A stretch of DNA of 64,000 nucleotides, taken from positions 62,001 through 126,000 of the forward strand of contig NZ_JACIJD010000007.1 in assembly GCF_014199205.1 (NCBI RefSeq). Reading direction: 5' to 3'. This DNA comes from Muricoccus pecuniae (lineage in GTDB: Bacteria > Pseudomonadota > Alphaproteobacteria > Acetobacterales > Acetobacteraceae). Position numbers and translations under genes: made by a program. Below, one piece after another: positions 27,322 to 36,543 of this stretch. The notes beneath the pieces are model-generated. The model saw only the letters and a program-made list of their open reading frames with translations. It was not told the DNA's origin and made no database searches. Each line of letters starts with the position of its first letter. The stretch's first letter is position 1.

Positions 27322-28259
27322 CGGGCGTTGCGCCGCTGGTTCTGGGAAAGGATGTCGAGCACGGCCATACGGACGGCGACGCCCATCTCCACCTGCTCCC
27401 CGATCACGCTGCGGGCGGGATCGTCGGCGACGGCACTGTCGATCTCCACACCGCGGTTCATCGGTCCCGGATGCATGACGATGGCGTCGGGCTTGGCGTG
27501 CTTCAGCTTCGCCGCGTCCAGCCCGTAGAAGCGGAAGAACTCGCGGGCGGAGGGGACGAGCCCGCCCTGCATCCGCTCCTTCTGCAGGCGCAGCATCATC
27601 ACCACGTCGGCGTCGCGCAGCCCGGCCTTCATGTCGTGGAACACCTCCACCCCCAGCGCCTCGGCCTCGGAGGGGATGAGGGTCGGCGGGCCGACGATGC
27701 GCACCCGGCAGTTCATCGCCAGCAGGAGGTGGATGTTGCTGCGGGCCACGCGGCTGTGCAGCACGTCGCCGCAGATGGCGACCGTCAGGTTCTCCAGCGT
27801 CCCCTTGCGGCGGCGGATGGTGAGGGCATCGAGCAGGGCCTGGGTCGGGTGCTCATGCGTGCCGTCGCCCGCATTGATCACGGCGGCGTCCACCTTCTGG
27901 GAGAGCAGGGCGGGGGCGCCGGACTGGGCGTGGCGGATCACCAGCAGGTCCGTCTTCATCGCGTTCAGCGTGGAGGCCGTGTCCAGCAGCGTCTCCCCCT
28001 TGTTCACGGAGGAGGTGGAGACGGACATGTTGATCACATCGGCCCCCAGTCGCTTGCCGGCCAGCTCGAAGGAGGTGCGGGTGCGCGTGCTGTCCTCGAA
28101 GAAGAGGTTGATCAGCGTCCGGCCGCGCAGGACGTCCCGCTGCGTCTTCCCGCCCCGGTTCAGCAGGGCATAGGATTCGGCGAGGTCCAGCAGCTCCGCG
28201 ATGTAAGGCGGCTCCAGCCCCTGCAGCGCGAGGAGGTGCCGGTGCGGGTAGAGGGGCAT
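27318..28259 (-). CDS. pyrB: Aspartate carbamoyltransferase catalytic subunit
   Basis: PyrB joins carbamoyl phosphate and aspartate in the first committed step of pyrimidine synthesis. The 313-residue protein contains S-T-R-T-R-T-S-F (carbamoyl-phosphate loop), H-P-T-Q-A-L-L-D and H-P-G-P-M-N-R-G. No pyrI regulatory gene is present; instead it overlaps the inactive pyrC' gene, which fits a PyrB-PyrC' dodecamer. It is the first gene of the long run down to rnr. Confidence 0.97.
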   Translation of the reverse strand: MPLYPHRHLLALQGLEPPYIAELLDLAESYALLNRGGKTQRDVLRGRTLINLFFEDSTRTRTSFELAGKRLGADVINMSVSTSSVNKGETLLDTASTLNAMKTDLLVIRHAQSGAPALLSQKVDAAVINAGDGTHEHPTQALLDALTIRRRKGTLENLTVAICGDVLHSRVARSNIHLLLAMNCRVRIVGPPTLIPSEAEALGVEVFHDMKAGLRDADVVMMLRLQKERMQGGLVPSAREFFRFYGLDAAKLKHAKPDAIVMHPGPMNRGVEIDSAVADDPARSVIGEQVEMGVAVRMAVLDILSQNQRRNAR

Positions 28260-28312
28260 GGGGCCTCGGGGCAGCGGGGTGGCGCGACAGCGCGTGTGTA
28301 GGGGAGGCGGGG

Positions 28313-28807
28313 TTGCGGGGGAAGGCGGGAGCTTGGCGGCCGATGGCGGAGGCCGACCTGCCGCCCGTTTCCGCGATCGCCGCCGCCGTTCATCCCGGCC
28401 ATCCCGAATCGGACGAGGTCTTCGCCGAGCGGCTCCGCCTCTCGCCGGAGGGCTGCCTTCTCCTTGAGGTCCGGGGGGAGGCGGCCGGCTACGCCCTGGC
28501 GCATCCCTGGACCCGCCGGCCGCCGGCGCTGAACACCCTCCTCGGCGCGCTGCCGGCCAGGCCCGAGGTCCTCCTCCTCCATGACCTCGCGATCCTGCCG
28601 GCGGCCCGGGGCGCCAGGGCGGGGGAGGGCGCGGTCGCGCGGCTGGCCGCCCTGGCGGGGTCCTTGCCCCTGGCGCTCGTCGCCATCGGCGGGACGGAGG
28701 GCTTCTGGCGCCGCCACGGCTTCGGGACGGTGCCCGATCCCGCGCTCGACGCGGTGCTGCGGCGCTACGACCCCGGCGCCCGCTACATGGAGCGCCCGCC
28801 GGGCTGA
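28313..28807 (+). CDS. GNAT-family N-acetyltransferase
   Basis: This 164-residue protein has the GNAT fold: [12 protein letters not shown] at the start, G-Y-A-L-A-H in the central strand, [18 protein letters not shown] as the acetyl-CoA loop, and [12 protein letters not shown] near the end. The TTG at 28313 is needed to include the first strand; ATG 28343 would cut it. The 3' end overlaps the convergent ruvX gene by 25 bases. The acceptor is unknown. Confidence 0.75.
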   Translation: MRGKAGAWRPMAEADLPPVSAIAAAVHPGHPESDEVFAERLRLSPEGCLLLEVRGEAAGYALAHPWTRRPPALNTLLGALPARPEVLLLHDLAILPAARGARAGEGAVARLAALAGSLPLALVAIGGTEGFWRRHGFGTVPDPALDAVLRRYDPGARYMERPPG

Positions 28808-29274
28808 CCGGCCTCGGGGCGGGTCGCGTCCAGCGCGCCCTGGAGCATGTAGGCGGCGGCGGCGGCGTCCACGGCCCGGGCCCGCTTCGCCCGGCTGAGA
28901 TCGGCCTCGATCATCATCCGGTTCACCGCGGAGGAGGAGAGGCGCTCGTCCCAGAGGGCCACGGGAAGGCCGGTGGCATCCGAGACCGCCATGGCCCAGT
29001 CCTTCGCGGCCTGGGCGGCGGGGCCGAAGGAGCCGTCCATGCCGAGCGGCAGGCCGCAGACGAGCCCGCCGGCCCCCTCTTTCTCCGCGATGCGGCGGAT
29101 CTCGGCGGCCGTGGGGGCCAGCTTGCCGCGCGGCAGGGCGGCATAGGGGGAGGCGAGCATCAGGAGGACGTCCGACAGGGCGATCCCGATGATCCTGCTG
29201 CCGGGGTCCAGCCCGATCAGCCGGGCGTGGCGGGGCAGGGCGGCGCGGAGGGCGGGGAGGGGGGTGGCGGGCAT
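28783..29274 (-). CDS. ruvX: Putative pre-16S rRNA nuclease / Holliday-junction resolvase-like YqgF
   Basis: The 163-residue protein has the RNase H-like fold of YqgF/Ruv[18 protein letters not shown] at the N-terminus with the catalytic Asp, G-L-P-L-G-M-D-G, and W-D-E-R-L-S-S with the second acidic residue. [11 protein letters not shown] gives the third Asp. It most likely matures 16S rRNA. It lies 17 bases downstream of the retropepsin-like gene on the same strand. Confidence 0.9.
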   Translation of the reverse strand: MPATPLPALRAALPRHARLIGLDPGSRIIGIALSDVLLMLASPYAALPRGKLAPTAAEIRRIAEKEGAGGLVCGLPLGMDGSFGPAAQAAKDWAMAVSDATGLPVALWDERLSSSAVNRMMIEADLSRAKRARAVDAAAAAYMLQGALDATRPEAGQPGGRSM

Positions 29275-29291
29275 GGTCTCGGGGTATCGTC

Positions 29292-30245
29292 TCAGGGGCG
29301 TCCGGTGGAGGGCGCGAGCCAGAGCCGCCGCGCGGCGTAGGAGAGCCAGAGCCGGCGCGTGCCGAGAACGTCCTGGCCGAGGACGAGGTCCACCGGCAGG
29401 GAAGGGGGCAGGGGGGCGATGACGATGGGCATCGCCGCCACCATGCCCTCCCCGAGGCGGAGCGTCGCGCCCTCATGGATGTGGAAGGCGGCGGCCTCCC
29501 CGCCCGTGCCGAAGACGGTCCCGGCGGGCGGCGCCCGCAGCGCCGCGGCGGGGATGCCGAAGCCGGCGATGCGGTCCTGGCGCAGCACCGTCCGCTCCGC
29601 GCCCGTGTCCAGCAGGGCGCGCGCCGGCTGGCCGTTCAGCCGGAGGGGGAGGATGACCAGTCCCGCGGGCGTCACCTCCACCGCGATCCCCTCGGCGGGC
29701 CCCCCGATAGGCCAGGGAGGCGGGGCGGCGAGGCAGGCGGGCGAATCGTGCAGCACGGCGCGGCCCGCGGGCAAATCCAGCTCCAGCGCGCCCGCCTGCA
29801 GCAGGTCGGCTCCGATGATGCCGGCCAGGCGCCCCTCATCCTCGCTGCTGCCGGGCGCCACGGGAAGGGAGAGGTTCCGGAAGGCACGCCGGCCGATCTG
29901 GAAGTGCCGCAGCAGGGCATTCGGCATGCGCGAGGTGCCGCCCACCCCCGTGATCGGCGTCGCCCGCCCGGGATCGAAGGGGAGGTTGAGCGCCGCGGCG
30001 GCACCGGGGCGGAGCATGGTGAGGCTGGAGCCCGTATCGAGCGCGAAGGGCAGGGCGGCGCCATCTGCCTGGGCCAGAACCACCGGCACGGGGCCGGGGC
30101 CCGGGCCGAGGAGGGAGAGCGCGGCCGGCGCGGCCGGGGCGGCGAGAACCAGGCGGTCCCCCTCTCCCGGAGGGCAGGCCGCCCCGGCGGTGCCCGCGGC
30201 AAGGAGGGCGGCGAGCAGCGGGAGGGAGAACGGGCGGGGCGTCAT
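29292..30245 (-). CDS. Exported retropepsin-like aspartyl protease with two D-T-G motifs
   Basis: The 317-residue protein begins with a Sec signal peptide (F-S-L-P-L-L-A-A-L-L-A-A-G-T-A-G-A-A). Two retropepsin-type half-domains follow, each with its own active-site triplet: L-D-T-G-S-S in the first and L-D-T-G-A-E in the second. The first half also has I-I-G-A-D-L-L and the second V-L-G-Q-D-V-L, the psi-loop partners. A single chain with two D-T-G motifs could form an internal pepsin-like active site in the periplasm. It is divergent from gatC and 17 bases upstream of ruvX. Substrates are unknown. Confidence 0.75.
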   Translation of the reverse strand: MTPRPFSLPLLAALLAAGTAGAACPPGEGDRLVLAAPAAPAALSLLGPGPGPVPVVLAQADGAALPFALDTGSSLTMLRPGAAAALNLPFDPGRATPITGVGGTSRMPNALLRHFQIGRRAFRNLSLPVAPGSSEDEGRLAGIIGADLLQAGALELDLPAGRAVLHDSPACLAAPPPWPIGGPAEGIAVEVTPAGLVILPLRLNGQPARALLDTGAERTVLRQDRIAGFGIPAAALRAPPAGTVFGTGGEAAAFHIHEGATLRLGEGMVAAMPIVIAPLPPSLPVDLVLGQDVLGTRRLWLSYAARRLWLAPSTGRP

Positions 30246-30356
30246 TCCCGGCGATATGCGCCCGGGGAGGCGATGCGGAAAGGCGAGGCCCCTTGACTTG
30301 AGGGGTGCCGGGGGCTTCCTGCACCACCGTACCTCAGTCCCAGCTCCGGATTTCCC

Positions 30357-30644
30357 ATGTCGCTCGACCTGCAGACCGTGAGGCGCGTCGCGTCCCTCGC
30401 CCGGCTCCATCTGGAGGAGGGGGAGGACCAGCGGCTGCAGGCGGAGCTGAACGGGATCCTCGGCTGGATCGAGCAGCTCCAGGCCGTGGACACGAGCGAC
30501 GTGGAGCCCCTCTCCGGCGCGGGCGGCACCGCCATGCCGATGCGCGAGGACGTGGTGAATGATGGCGGGCGCGCGGAGGCGGTGCTCGCCAACGCGCCGG
30601 ACCGCGCGGGCGATTTCTTCGCCGTTCCGAAGGTTGTCGAGTGA
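30357..30644 (+). CDS. gatC: Asp-tRNA(Asn)/Glu-tRNA(Gln) amidotransferase subunit C
   Basis: GatC is the small stabilising subunit of the GatCAB amidotransferase that converts Glu-tRNA(Gln) or Asp-tRNA(Asn) to the amide form. The 95-residue protein shows [21 protein letters not shown] and the C-terminal F-F-A-V-P-K-V-V-E tail. It overlaps gatA and heads the gatCAB operon. Confidence 0.95.
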   Translation: MSLDLQTVRRVASLARLHLEEGEDQRLQAELNGILGWIEQLQAVDTSDVEPLSGAGGTAMPMREDVVNDGGRAEAVLANAPDRAGDFFAVPKVVE

Positions 30645-32125
30645 TGCACCCCACCGATTTCACCATCCGCGGCGCGCTTGAGGCGCTGTCTGAGGGCATC
30701 GTCACCTCCGAGGCGCTGACGGCGGCCCATCTCCGGGCGATCGAGGCGCTGAACCCCCGGCTGAACGCCTTCATCACCGTCACCGCCGAGCGCGCGATGG
30801 AGGCGGCCCGCGCCTCCGACACCCGGCGTGCCAACGGCGTGGCGGGGAAGCTCGAGGGCATCCCGCTCGCCATCAAGGACCTGTTCTGCACCCAGGGCGT
30901 GCGGACCACGGCGGCGTCCCGCATCCTCGGCGAGTTCACGCCGCCCTATGAGAGCACGGTCACTTCCAACCTCCTGCGGGACGGGGCGGTGTTCCTGGGC
31001 AAGGTGAACCTGGACGAGTTCGCCATGGGCTCCTCCAACGCCACCTCCGCCTTCGGCGAGGTGGAGAACCCGTGGAAGCGCGGCAACGACGACGGCACGA
31101 CGCTCGTCCCCGGTGGCTCCTCGGGCGGCTCCGCGGCGGCCGTGGCGGCGCGGCTGGCCATGGGCGCGACGGCGACGGATACGGGCGGCTCCATCCGCCA
31201 GCCCGCGGCCTTCTGCGGCATCGCCGGCATCAAGCCGACCTATGGGCGCTGCTCGCGCTGGGGCGTGGTGGCCTTCGCCTCCTCGCTTGACACGCCGGGC
31301 CCCGTCGCGCGCACGGTGGAGGATTGCGCGATCCTGCTGGAGAGCATGTCCGGCCACGACCCGAAGGACAGCACCTCCGCTCCCGCCCCCGTGCCCGACT
31401 TCGCCGCCGCCTGCGCCCGCGGGGTGAAGGGGCTGCGGATCGGCGTGCCGCGCGAGTACCGGCTCGAGGGGATGCCCGAGGAGATCGAGGCGCTCTGGCA
31501 GCAGGGGCTCGCCTGGTTACGCGCGGAGGGGGCGGAGATCGTGGACATCTCCCTGCCGCACACGAAATACGCACTGCCGACCTACTACATCGTGGCGCCG
31601 GCGGAGGCCTCCTCCAACCTCGCGCGCTACGACGGCGTGCGCTACGGCCTGCGCCGGGACGGCGAGGACCTGCGCGACCTGTACGAGCGCACGCGCGCCG
31701 CGGGCTTCGGCGACGAGGTGAAGCGGCGCATCATGATCGGCACCTATGTGCTGAGCGCCGGCTACTACGATGCCTACTACCTCAAGGCCCAGAAGGTCCG
31801 CACGCTGATCAAGCGGGACTTCGACGAGGCCTTCCGCGGCGTGGACGCGATCGTGACGCCCGCGACCCCCTCCGCCGCCTTCGCGGCCGGCGAGAAGCAG
31901 GACGATCCTGTGGCGATGTACCTGAACGACGTGTTCACGGTGACGGCCAACCTCGCGGGCATCCCCGGCATGACGGTGCCGGCCGGCTATGACCGCCAGG
32001 GCCTGCCGCTCGGGCTGCAGGTGCTCGGCCGCGCCTTCGACGAGGAAACGGTGTTCGCGGTGAGCGCCGCCATCGAGCACGCCGCGGGTCTGACGAAGCT
32101 GCCGCAGGTGAGGGCCTTCGCATGA
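30644..32125 (+). CDS. gatA: Asp-tRNA(Asn)/Glu-tRNA(Gln) amidotransferase subunit A
   Basis: GatA releases ammonia from glutamine through an amidase-signature Ser-Ser-Lys triad. The 493-residue protein has the lysine in I-A-I-K-D-L-F, the signature [14 protein letters not shown] and the nucleophile region [13 protein letters not shown] 30644 shares one base with the gatC stop (TGATG); a GTG at 30641 directly before it is an alternative. The end overlaps gatB by four bases. Confidence 0.97.
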   Translation: MHPTDFTIRGALEALSEGIVTSEALTAAHLRAIEALNPRLNAFITVTAERAMEAARASDTRRANGVAGKLEGIPLAIKDLFCTQGVRTTAASRILGEFTPPYESTVTSNLLRDGAVFLGKVNLDEFAMGSSNATSAFGEVENPWKRGNDDGTTLVPGGSSGGSAAAVAARLAMGATATDTGGSIRQPAAFCGIAGIKPTYGRCSRWGVVAFASSLDTPGPVARTVEDCAILLESMSGHDPKDSTSAPAPVPDFAAACARGVKGLRIGVPREYRLEGMPEEIEALWQQGLAWLRAEGAEIVDISLPHTKYALPTYYIVAPAEASSNLARYDGVRYGLRRDGEDLRDLYERTRAAGFGDEVKRRIMIGTYVLSAGYYDAYYLKAQKVRTLIKRDFDEAFRGVDAIVTPATPSAAFAAGEKQDDPVAMYLNDVFTVTANLAGIPGMTVPAGYDRQGLPLGLQVLGRAFDEETVFAVSAAIEHAAGLTKLPQVRAFA

Positions 32126-33573
32126 GCTACACGATCTCGGGCGAGACCGGCCCCTGGGAGCTGGTGATCGGGCTGGAGGTCCATGCCCAGGTGACCAGCA
32201 ACGCCAAGCTGTTCAGCGGTGCCGCCACCGGGTTCGGCGCCGAGCCGAACAGCCAGGTGAGCTTCGTGGATGCGGGCTTCCCCGGCATGCTGCCGGTGAT
32301 CAACCGCGAATGCGTGGCCCAGGCCGTGCGCACGGGGCTCGGGCTGAACGCGCAGGTGAATCCCTGGTCGCGCTTCGACCGGAAGAACTACTTCTACGCG
32401 GACCTGCCGCAGGGCTACCAGATCAGCCAGTTCGCCCACCCGATCGTGGGCGAGGGAAAGATCACGATCGAGCTGTCGGACGGCAGCACGCGCGAGATCG
32501 GCATCACCCGCCTGCACCTGGAGCAGGATGCCGGCAAGTCGCTGCACGACCAGCACCCGGGCAAGTCCTATATCGACCTGAACCGGTCGGGCGTGGCGCT
32601 GATGGAGATCGTGTCGGAGCCCGACATGCGTTCGCCCGAGGAGGCCGGCGCCTATCTCACCAAGCTGCGGCAGATCCTGCGCTATCTCGGCAGCTGCGAC
32701 GGGAACATGGAGCAGGGCTCGCTGCGCGCCGACGTGAACGTCTCCGTCCGCAAGGCCGGCGAGGGCTTCCGCACGCGCTGCGAGGTGAAGAACGTCAACT
32801 CCATCCGCTTCGTCATGCAGGCGGTGGAGGCCGAGGCGCGGCGGCAGATCGAGGTCTGGGAATCCGGCGGCACGGTCGACCAGGAGACGCGGCTCTTCGA
32901 CACCTCGCGCGGCGTCACCCGCTCCATGCGGAGCAAGGAGGACGCGCATGATTACCGCTATTTCCCCGATCCCGACCTCCCGCCCCTGGTGATCGAGCCC
33001 GGCTGGATCGAGGAGCTGAAGTCGGGCCTGCCCGAGCTGCCCGATGCCCGGCGGACGCGCTACGTCAACGAGTTCGGCCTTTCGGCCTATGACGCCTCGG
33101 TGCTGGTGGCGGAGAAGGAAACGGCGGCCTTCTACGAGGAGGTCGCCGCCGGGCGGGACCCGAAGGTCGCCGCGAACTGGGTGATGGGCGACTTCTTTGC
33201 CATCCTGAACCGGATGGGCCGCGGGATCGAGGACAGCCCGGTCTCCGCGAAGCATCTCGGCGCCTTGCTGGACCTGATCGCGGACCGCACGCTCTCGGGC
33301 AAGATGGCGAAAGAGGTGCTCGAGGCGATGGCCGAGACGGGCAAGCCGCCCGGCACCATCGTGGAGGAGCGCGGCCTCCGGCAGGTTTCCGACACCGGCG
33401 CGATCGAGGCAGCGGTGGACGCGATCATCGCGGCCAACCCGGACAAGGTGGAGCAGTACAGGGCCAAGCCCACGCTGTTCGGCTGGTTCGTCGGCCAGGT
33501 GATGAAGGCCATGAAGGGGCAGGGGAACCCGGCCCTGGTGAACGAGGTGCTCAAGGCCAGGCTCGACGGCTAG
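32122..33573 (+). CDS. gatB: Asp-tRNA(Asn)/Glu-tRNA(Gln) amidotransferase subunit B
   Basis: GatB activates the tRNA-bound acid with ATP and accepts the ammonia. The 483-residue protein contains [42 protein letters not shown] and a YqeY-like C-terminal helical domain. Its stop codon TAG lies in the tetranucleotide CTAG that is also the stop of the convergent flavoenzyme gene. Confidence 0.97.
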   Translation: MSYTISGETGPWELVIGLEVHAQVTSNAKLFSGAATGFGAEPNSQVSFVDAGFPGMLPVINRECVAQAVRTGLGLNAQVNPWSRFDRKNYFYADLPQGYQISQFAHPIVGEGKITIELSDGSTREIGITRLHLEQDAGKSLHDQHPGKSYIDLNRSGVALMEIVSEPDMRSPEEAGAYLTKLRQILRYLGSCDGNMEQGSLRADVNVSVRKAGEGFRTRCEVKNVNSIRFVMQAVEAEARRQIEVWESGGTVDQETRLFDTSRGVTRSMRSKEDAHDYRYFPDPDLPPLVIEPGWIEELKSGLPELPDARRTRYVNEFGLSAYDASVLVAEKETAAFYEEVAAGRDPKVAANWVMGDFFAILNRMGRGIEDSPVSAKHLGALLDLIADRTLSGKMAKEVLEAMAETGKPPGTIVEERGLRQVSDTGAIEAAVDAIIAANPDKVEQYRAKPTLFGWFVGQVMKAMKGQGNPALVNEVLKARLDG

Positions 33574-34508
33574 CGCGCGCGGTTGCCGCCGGGCTCGTCC
33601 TCCGTCGGCAGCTCGCAGCGGTTGTGGATGTCGGTGGCGGCGATGGCGGCGTGGCCCATCGCCACCACGATCTGGTTGAGGCCGCGCACCACGTCTCCGG
33701 CGGCGTAGAGGCCGGGGACGGTGGTGCGGCAGTGGTCGTCCACGATGAGGGATCCCGTGTCGTCGTGCTCGGCGCCGAGGCGGGTGGCGAGGTCGGAGCG
33801 CACGGTCAGGCCGAGGGCGGAGTAGAGCGTCTCGAACCGGTGCTCCTGCCCGCCCGCGCGAACGGCGCTGATTCGATCCCCCTCCACCTCCAGCGCGTCG
33901 ATCGGGGCGGTGATGACGCGGATCCCGTGCTCCTCGGCGCGGCCGGCATCCTCCTCCGAGATCGGGTCGCCCAGCGTCAGCAGCGTGACGTCCGGGCTGT
34001 AGCTGCGGGCCACGAAGACCGCCTCGCCCAGCCCCCGCGCGCCGTGGCCGATCACGGCCACCTTGCGCCCGCGCGCCTCGTAGCCGTCGCAGATCGGGCA
34101 GTAGCGGACGAGGCCGCGGCGGAGCGCGTCGGCATGGTCGGGGAGGCTGGGCTCGATGTCGTGCGAGCCGGTGGCCAGCAGCACGCGCCGGGCCTCGATC
34201 GGGGGGCTGCCGTCCTCGAACCGGGCGACGAAGCGGCCCTCCCGCTTCTCCAGTGCCGTCACCTGCCCCCGGCGGGGCTCGATGCCGTACTGCGCCAGGT
34301 TCTCGCGCTGCCGGGCCAGCATATCCCGGCCACCGATCCCCTCGGCGAAGAGGGGAAAGTTATGGCTTGTGGGGATCCAGGCCGCCCGGCTGTCCCCGCC
34401 ATCGACGAGGGCGAGGCGGCGGTTGAAGCGGGCGAGATAGAGGGCGGCGGTCAGCCCCGCCGGGCCCCCACCGATGATGAGGCAATCGAGACAGCCGTCC
34501 TGTTCCAT
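33570..34508 (-). CDS. Thioredoxin-reductase-like NAD(P)/FAD oxidoreductase
   Basis: The 312-residue protein has a FAD site ([12 protein letters not shown]), the redox pair C-P-I-C in R-Y-C-P-I-C-D-G, a second dinucleotide site ([10 protein letters not shown]) and G-L-Y-A-A-G-D-V-V near the end. This is the low-molecular-weight thioredoxin-reductase fold. The NADPH motif has H-G-A-R in place of G-G-x-x, so it may be a TrxB-like protein rather than the housekeeping enzyme. It ends in a CTAG shared with gatB. Confidence 0.8.
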   Translation of the reverse strand: MEQDGCLDCLIIGGGPAGLTAALYLARFNRRLALVDGGDSRAAWIPTSHNFPLFAEGIGGRDMLARQRENLAQYGIEPRRGQVTALEKREGRFVARFEDGSPPIEARRVLLATGSHDIEPSLPDHADALRRGLVRYCPICDGYEARGRKVAVIGHGARGLGEAVFVARSYSPDVTLLTLGDPISEEDAGRAEEHGIRVITAPIDALEVEGDRISAVRAGGQEHRFETLYSALGLTVRSDLATRLGAEHDDTGSLIVDDHCRTTVPGLYAAGDVVRGLNQIVVAMGHAAIAATDIHNRCELPTEDEPGGNRAR

Positions 34509-34570
34509 GAGCAACCTCCGCGCGGTGTAACGACGCGCGGGGCTCGCCGGCGTTGCATCACTCCCGCGGA

Positions 34571-34891
34571 TCAGCGCCCGAGGGAGGCGATGATCTCGCG
34601 GTTGTAGGACCGGATCATGCCGGGGATCAGGAAGAGGTCCAGCAGCAGCCAGAGGCCGATCAGCCCGAGGCCGAGATAGCCGATCGCCACCGCCGTCAGC
34701 GCCCAGGAGACGAGGCTGACCGCGAGCATCACCAGCCCACTCATCGTTCGCCCGGCATAGAAGCGGTGCACGGCGAACCAGCCCAGGAAGAACCATAGGA
34801 TGTAGCCGACGAGGACGGAGCGCTTGTTCGCGTCGTAATGCATCATCGCGGCGGTGTCGCTCATGCCGGGATGGGGGGAGGAGCCGGACAT
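34571..34891 (-). CDS. TM2-domain membrane protein
   Basis: The 106-residue protein carries a TM2 domain: S-V-L-V-G-Y-I-L-W-F-F-L-G-W-F-A-V-H-R-F-Y-A-G-R as the first helix and loop, then a second helix ending in L-W-L-L-L-D-L-F-L-I-P-G-M. The D-L-F-L-I-P-G-M end is typical of the family. ATG 34891 is chosen because AAGGA lies 10 bases before it; ATG 34864 has no ribosome site. The role is unknown. Confidence 0.8.
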   Translation of the reverse strand: MSGSSPHPGMSDTAAMMHYDANKRSVLVGYILWFFLGWFAVHRFYAGRTMSGLVMLAVSLVSWALTAVAIGYLGLGLIGLWLLLDLFLIPGMIRSYNREIIASLGR

Positions 34892-35192
34892 GTCGGGCGA
34901 TTCCTTCTCGAAAGACTGCTGCAGCCTGCCCTGTGGGGGCGGCGCGGGCCAGGAGGGGCGGCCTCGGCGGCCGGATTGCGCGAGGGCGGGTGATGCCGTG
35001 ACCGGCCGGGATCGCCCAGGAAGGGGGCCCTTGGTGACCGGCCCGGGAGGGGACGAAGGGCCCGGCACAATGATTGGGCGGCGGGTGCGTCTCTGCCATG
35101 TCCGGCATAGATCGGCTCGTGGGGGGTGGAATTCCAGCCGGGCTTCCCCCAGGGCACGCGCGGGGTGATGCTGGGTGCGAGGAGACCTGCCG
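34892..35192. other. Divergent intergenic region without a recognised feature
   Basis: About 300 bases separate the TM2 gene from the glutathione transferase. I found no convincing frame, hairpin with a T tract, or repeat. It should hold both promoters. Confidence 0.5.
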
Positions 35193-35822
35193 ATGATTAC
35201 GCTGCACAGCTGGAACACGCCCAATGGCCGCAAAATCAGCGTGGCGCTGGAGGAGATGGGGCTGCCCTACCGGGTGAAAACCGTCAACATCGGTGCCGAA
35301 GAGCAGTTTCGGCCGGAGTTCCTGGCCATCAGCCCGAACAACCGTATCCCGGCGATCGAGGACGACGAGGGGCCGGGTGGCCAGCCGATCAGTGTCTTCG
35401 AATCGGGTGCGATCCTTCTCTACCTCGGAGAGAAGACCGGCCGTTTCCTGCCGGCCGACCTGCGCGCCCGCGTGCCGGTTCTGGAGTGGCTGATGTGGCA
35501 GATGGGCGGATTCGGCCCCATGCCCGGCCAGGTGCATCACTTCCTCATGCAGCCGGACGGGCCGGCGAAGGATTACGGCCTGGCGCGCTACGGGAAGGAG
35601 ACGAAGCGTCTCTATGGGGTGCTGGAAAAGCGGTTGGCCGGGCGGGACTTCGTGGCGACCGAGGGCCAGCCGAGCATCGCGGACTTCGCCATCATCGGCT
35701 GGGTCTGGCGGCACGAGCGCCATCTCGTCCCCTTCGACGACCTCCCCAACGTGGGTGCCTGGTACGACCGGATGATGACGCGGCCCGGGGTGAAGCGGGG
35801 TTTCGAGGTGGCGCTGTCCTGA
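35193..35822 (+). CDS. Glutathione S-transferase family protein (YghU/Ure2-like)
   Basis: The 209-residue protein has an N-terminal thioredoxin fold (M-I-T-L-H-S-W-N-T-P-N-G-R-K-I-S-V-A-L-E-E), with the glutathione-binding segment S-P-N-N-R-I-P-A-I and F-E-S-G-A-I-L-L-Y-L. A helical C-terminal domain follows, with S-I-A-D-F-A-I-I-G-W. The T-P-N-G-R-K motif is typical of the disulfide-bond reductase type (YfcG/YghU-like). ATG 35193 follows AGGAGA at a good distance. It lies directly upstream of tRNA-Ser. Confidence 0.88.
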   Translation: MITLHSWNTPNGRKISVALEEMGLPYRVKTVNIGAEEQFRPEFLAISPNNRIPAIEDDEGPGGQPISVFESGAILLYLGEKTGRFLPADLRARVPVLEWLMWQMGGFGPMPGQVHHFLMQPDGPAKDYGLARYGKETKRLYGVLEKRLAGRDFVATEGQPSIADFAIIGWVWRHERHLVPFDDLPNVGAWYDRMMTRPGVKRGFEVALS

Positions 35823-35826
35823 GCAT

Positions 35827-35855
35827 TTGACGGCGGGGCCGGGTGCGGGTAGAAG
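35827..35855 (+). promoter_or_regulatory. Sigma-70-type promoter of tRNA-Ser
   Basis: TTGACG at 35827-35832 and TAGAAG at 35850-35855 are spaced by 17 bases. Transcription would start near 35862, about 30 bases before the mature tRNA end. Confidence 0.6.
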
Positions 35856-35890
35856 CGGCGCCTGCAACGCCGTGTGACTTCCACTCCTGC

Positions 35891-35983
35891 GGAGGGGTGG
35901 CCGAGTGGCCGAAGGCGGCGGTTTGCTAAACCGTTATAGGATGTCAAGTCCTATCGTGGGTTCGAATCCCATCCCCTCCGCCA
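35891..35983 (+). tRNA. tRNA-Ser (anticodon GCT)
   Basis: A 93-nucleotide class II tRNA with the acceptor stem GGAGGGG paired to CCCCTCC, discriminator G and encoded CCA. The anticodon stem GCGGT/ACCGT closes a seven-base loop with GCT at 35925-35927. The variable arm is long (TATAGGA ... TCCTA) as expected for serine. GGTTCGAATCC forms the T arm. It reads AGC/AGU codons. tRNA-Ser genes are frequent integration targets, and the region after it is unusually full of gene remnants. Confidence 0.97.
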
Positions 35984-36543
35984 TTTCAACAGCTTAGGCT
36001 AACAGTCGACAGGGCCAGCCTAACGGTTCCAGGCTACTGTGCCGACCCTTGTGCCGCCCCCCGGTCGTTTTGAGGCGCTATGGAAATCCCGCGCTGTCTG
36101 CGGGGACGGCGCGGAGCTTTGGGGCGAACCGTGCCAGCATCTTTGCCGACCCGCTCCTCCAGTGGTCAGGGCGTCGCTCGTAAGGTGCAGGATTCACCAC
36201 ATCGGCCTCGTCGGCGGTCATGTGCGAATTCGGCTGAAGAACCAGTTCGCTAACTCGTGTGCAGCGGGCAACTTCTTCGGCCAACCCGCGAAGGAGAAGA
36301 TGAGCGGGTGAGCAGCGTTGTATACACGCGATAAGGGCGCCATCCCTGGCCCGAGCCGGGGGGAGGCGCAAACTGCGACCCTCTTCCGCAATCGTGGCCG
36401 ATCCATGGTTCGAGTTTGGCCCGGAGCAGTCTGGCCGCTTCTGGGGCACGCTGCCGGAAAGCGCACATGCGGCTGGTGCTCAGGTCCTGACCGCAGGCAC
36501 CGCTCGGCATTCTTGCAAGCTGCACAGACGCTGGTTCCCCAAC
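35984..36543. other. Gene-poor stretch after tRNA-Ser
   Basis: About 560 bases follow the tRNA before the MocR gene. Short frames exist on both strands (for example about 120 codons on the minus strand ending at 36078), but none resembles a family I know and base composition is more mixed than in neighbours. It may be debris from an integrated element; no integrase could be recognised. Confidence 0.5.
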
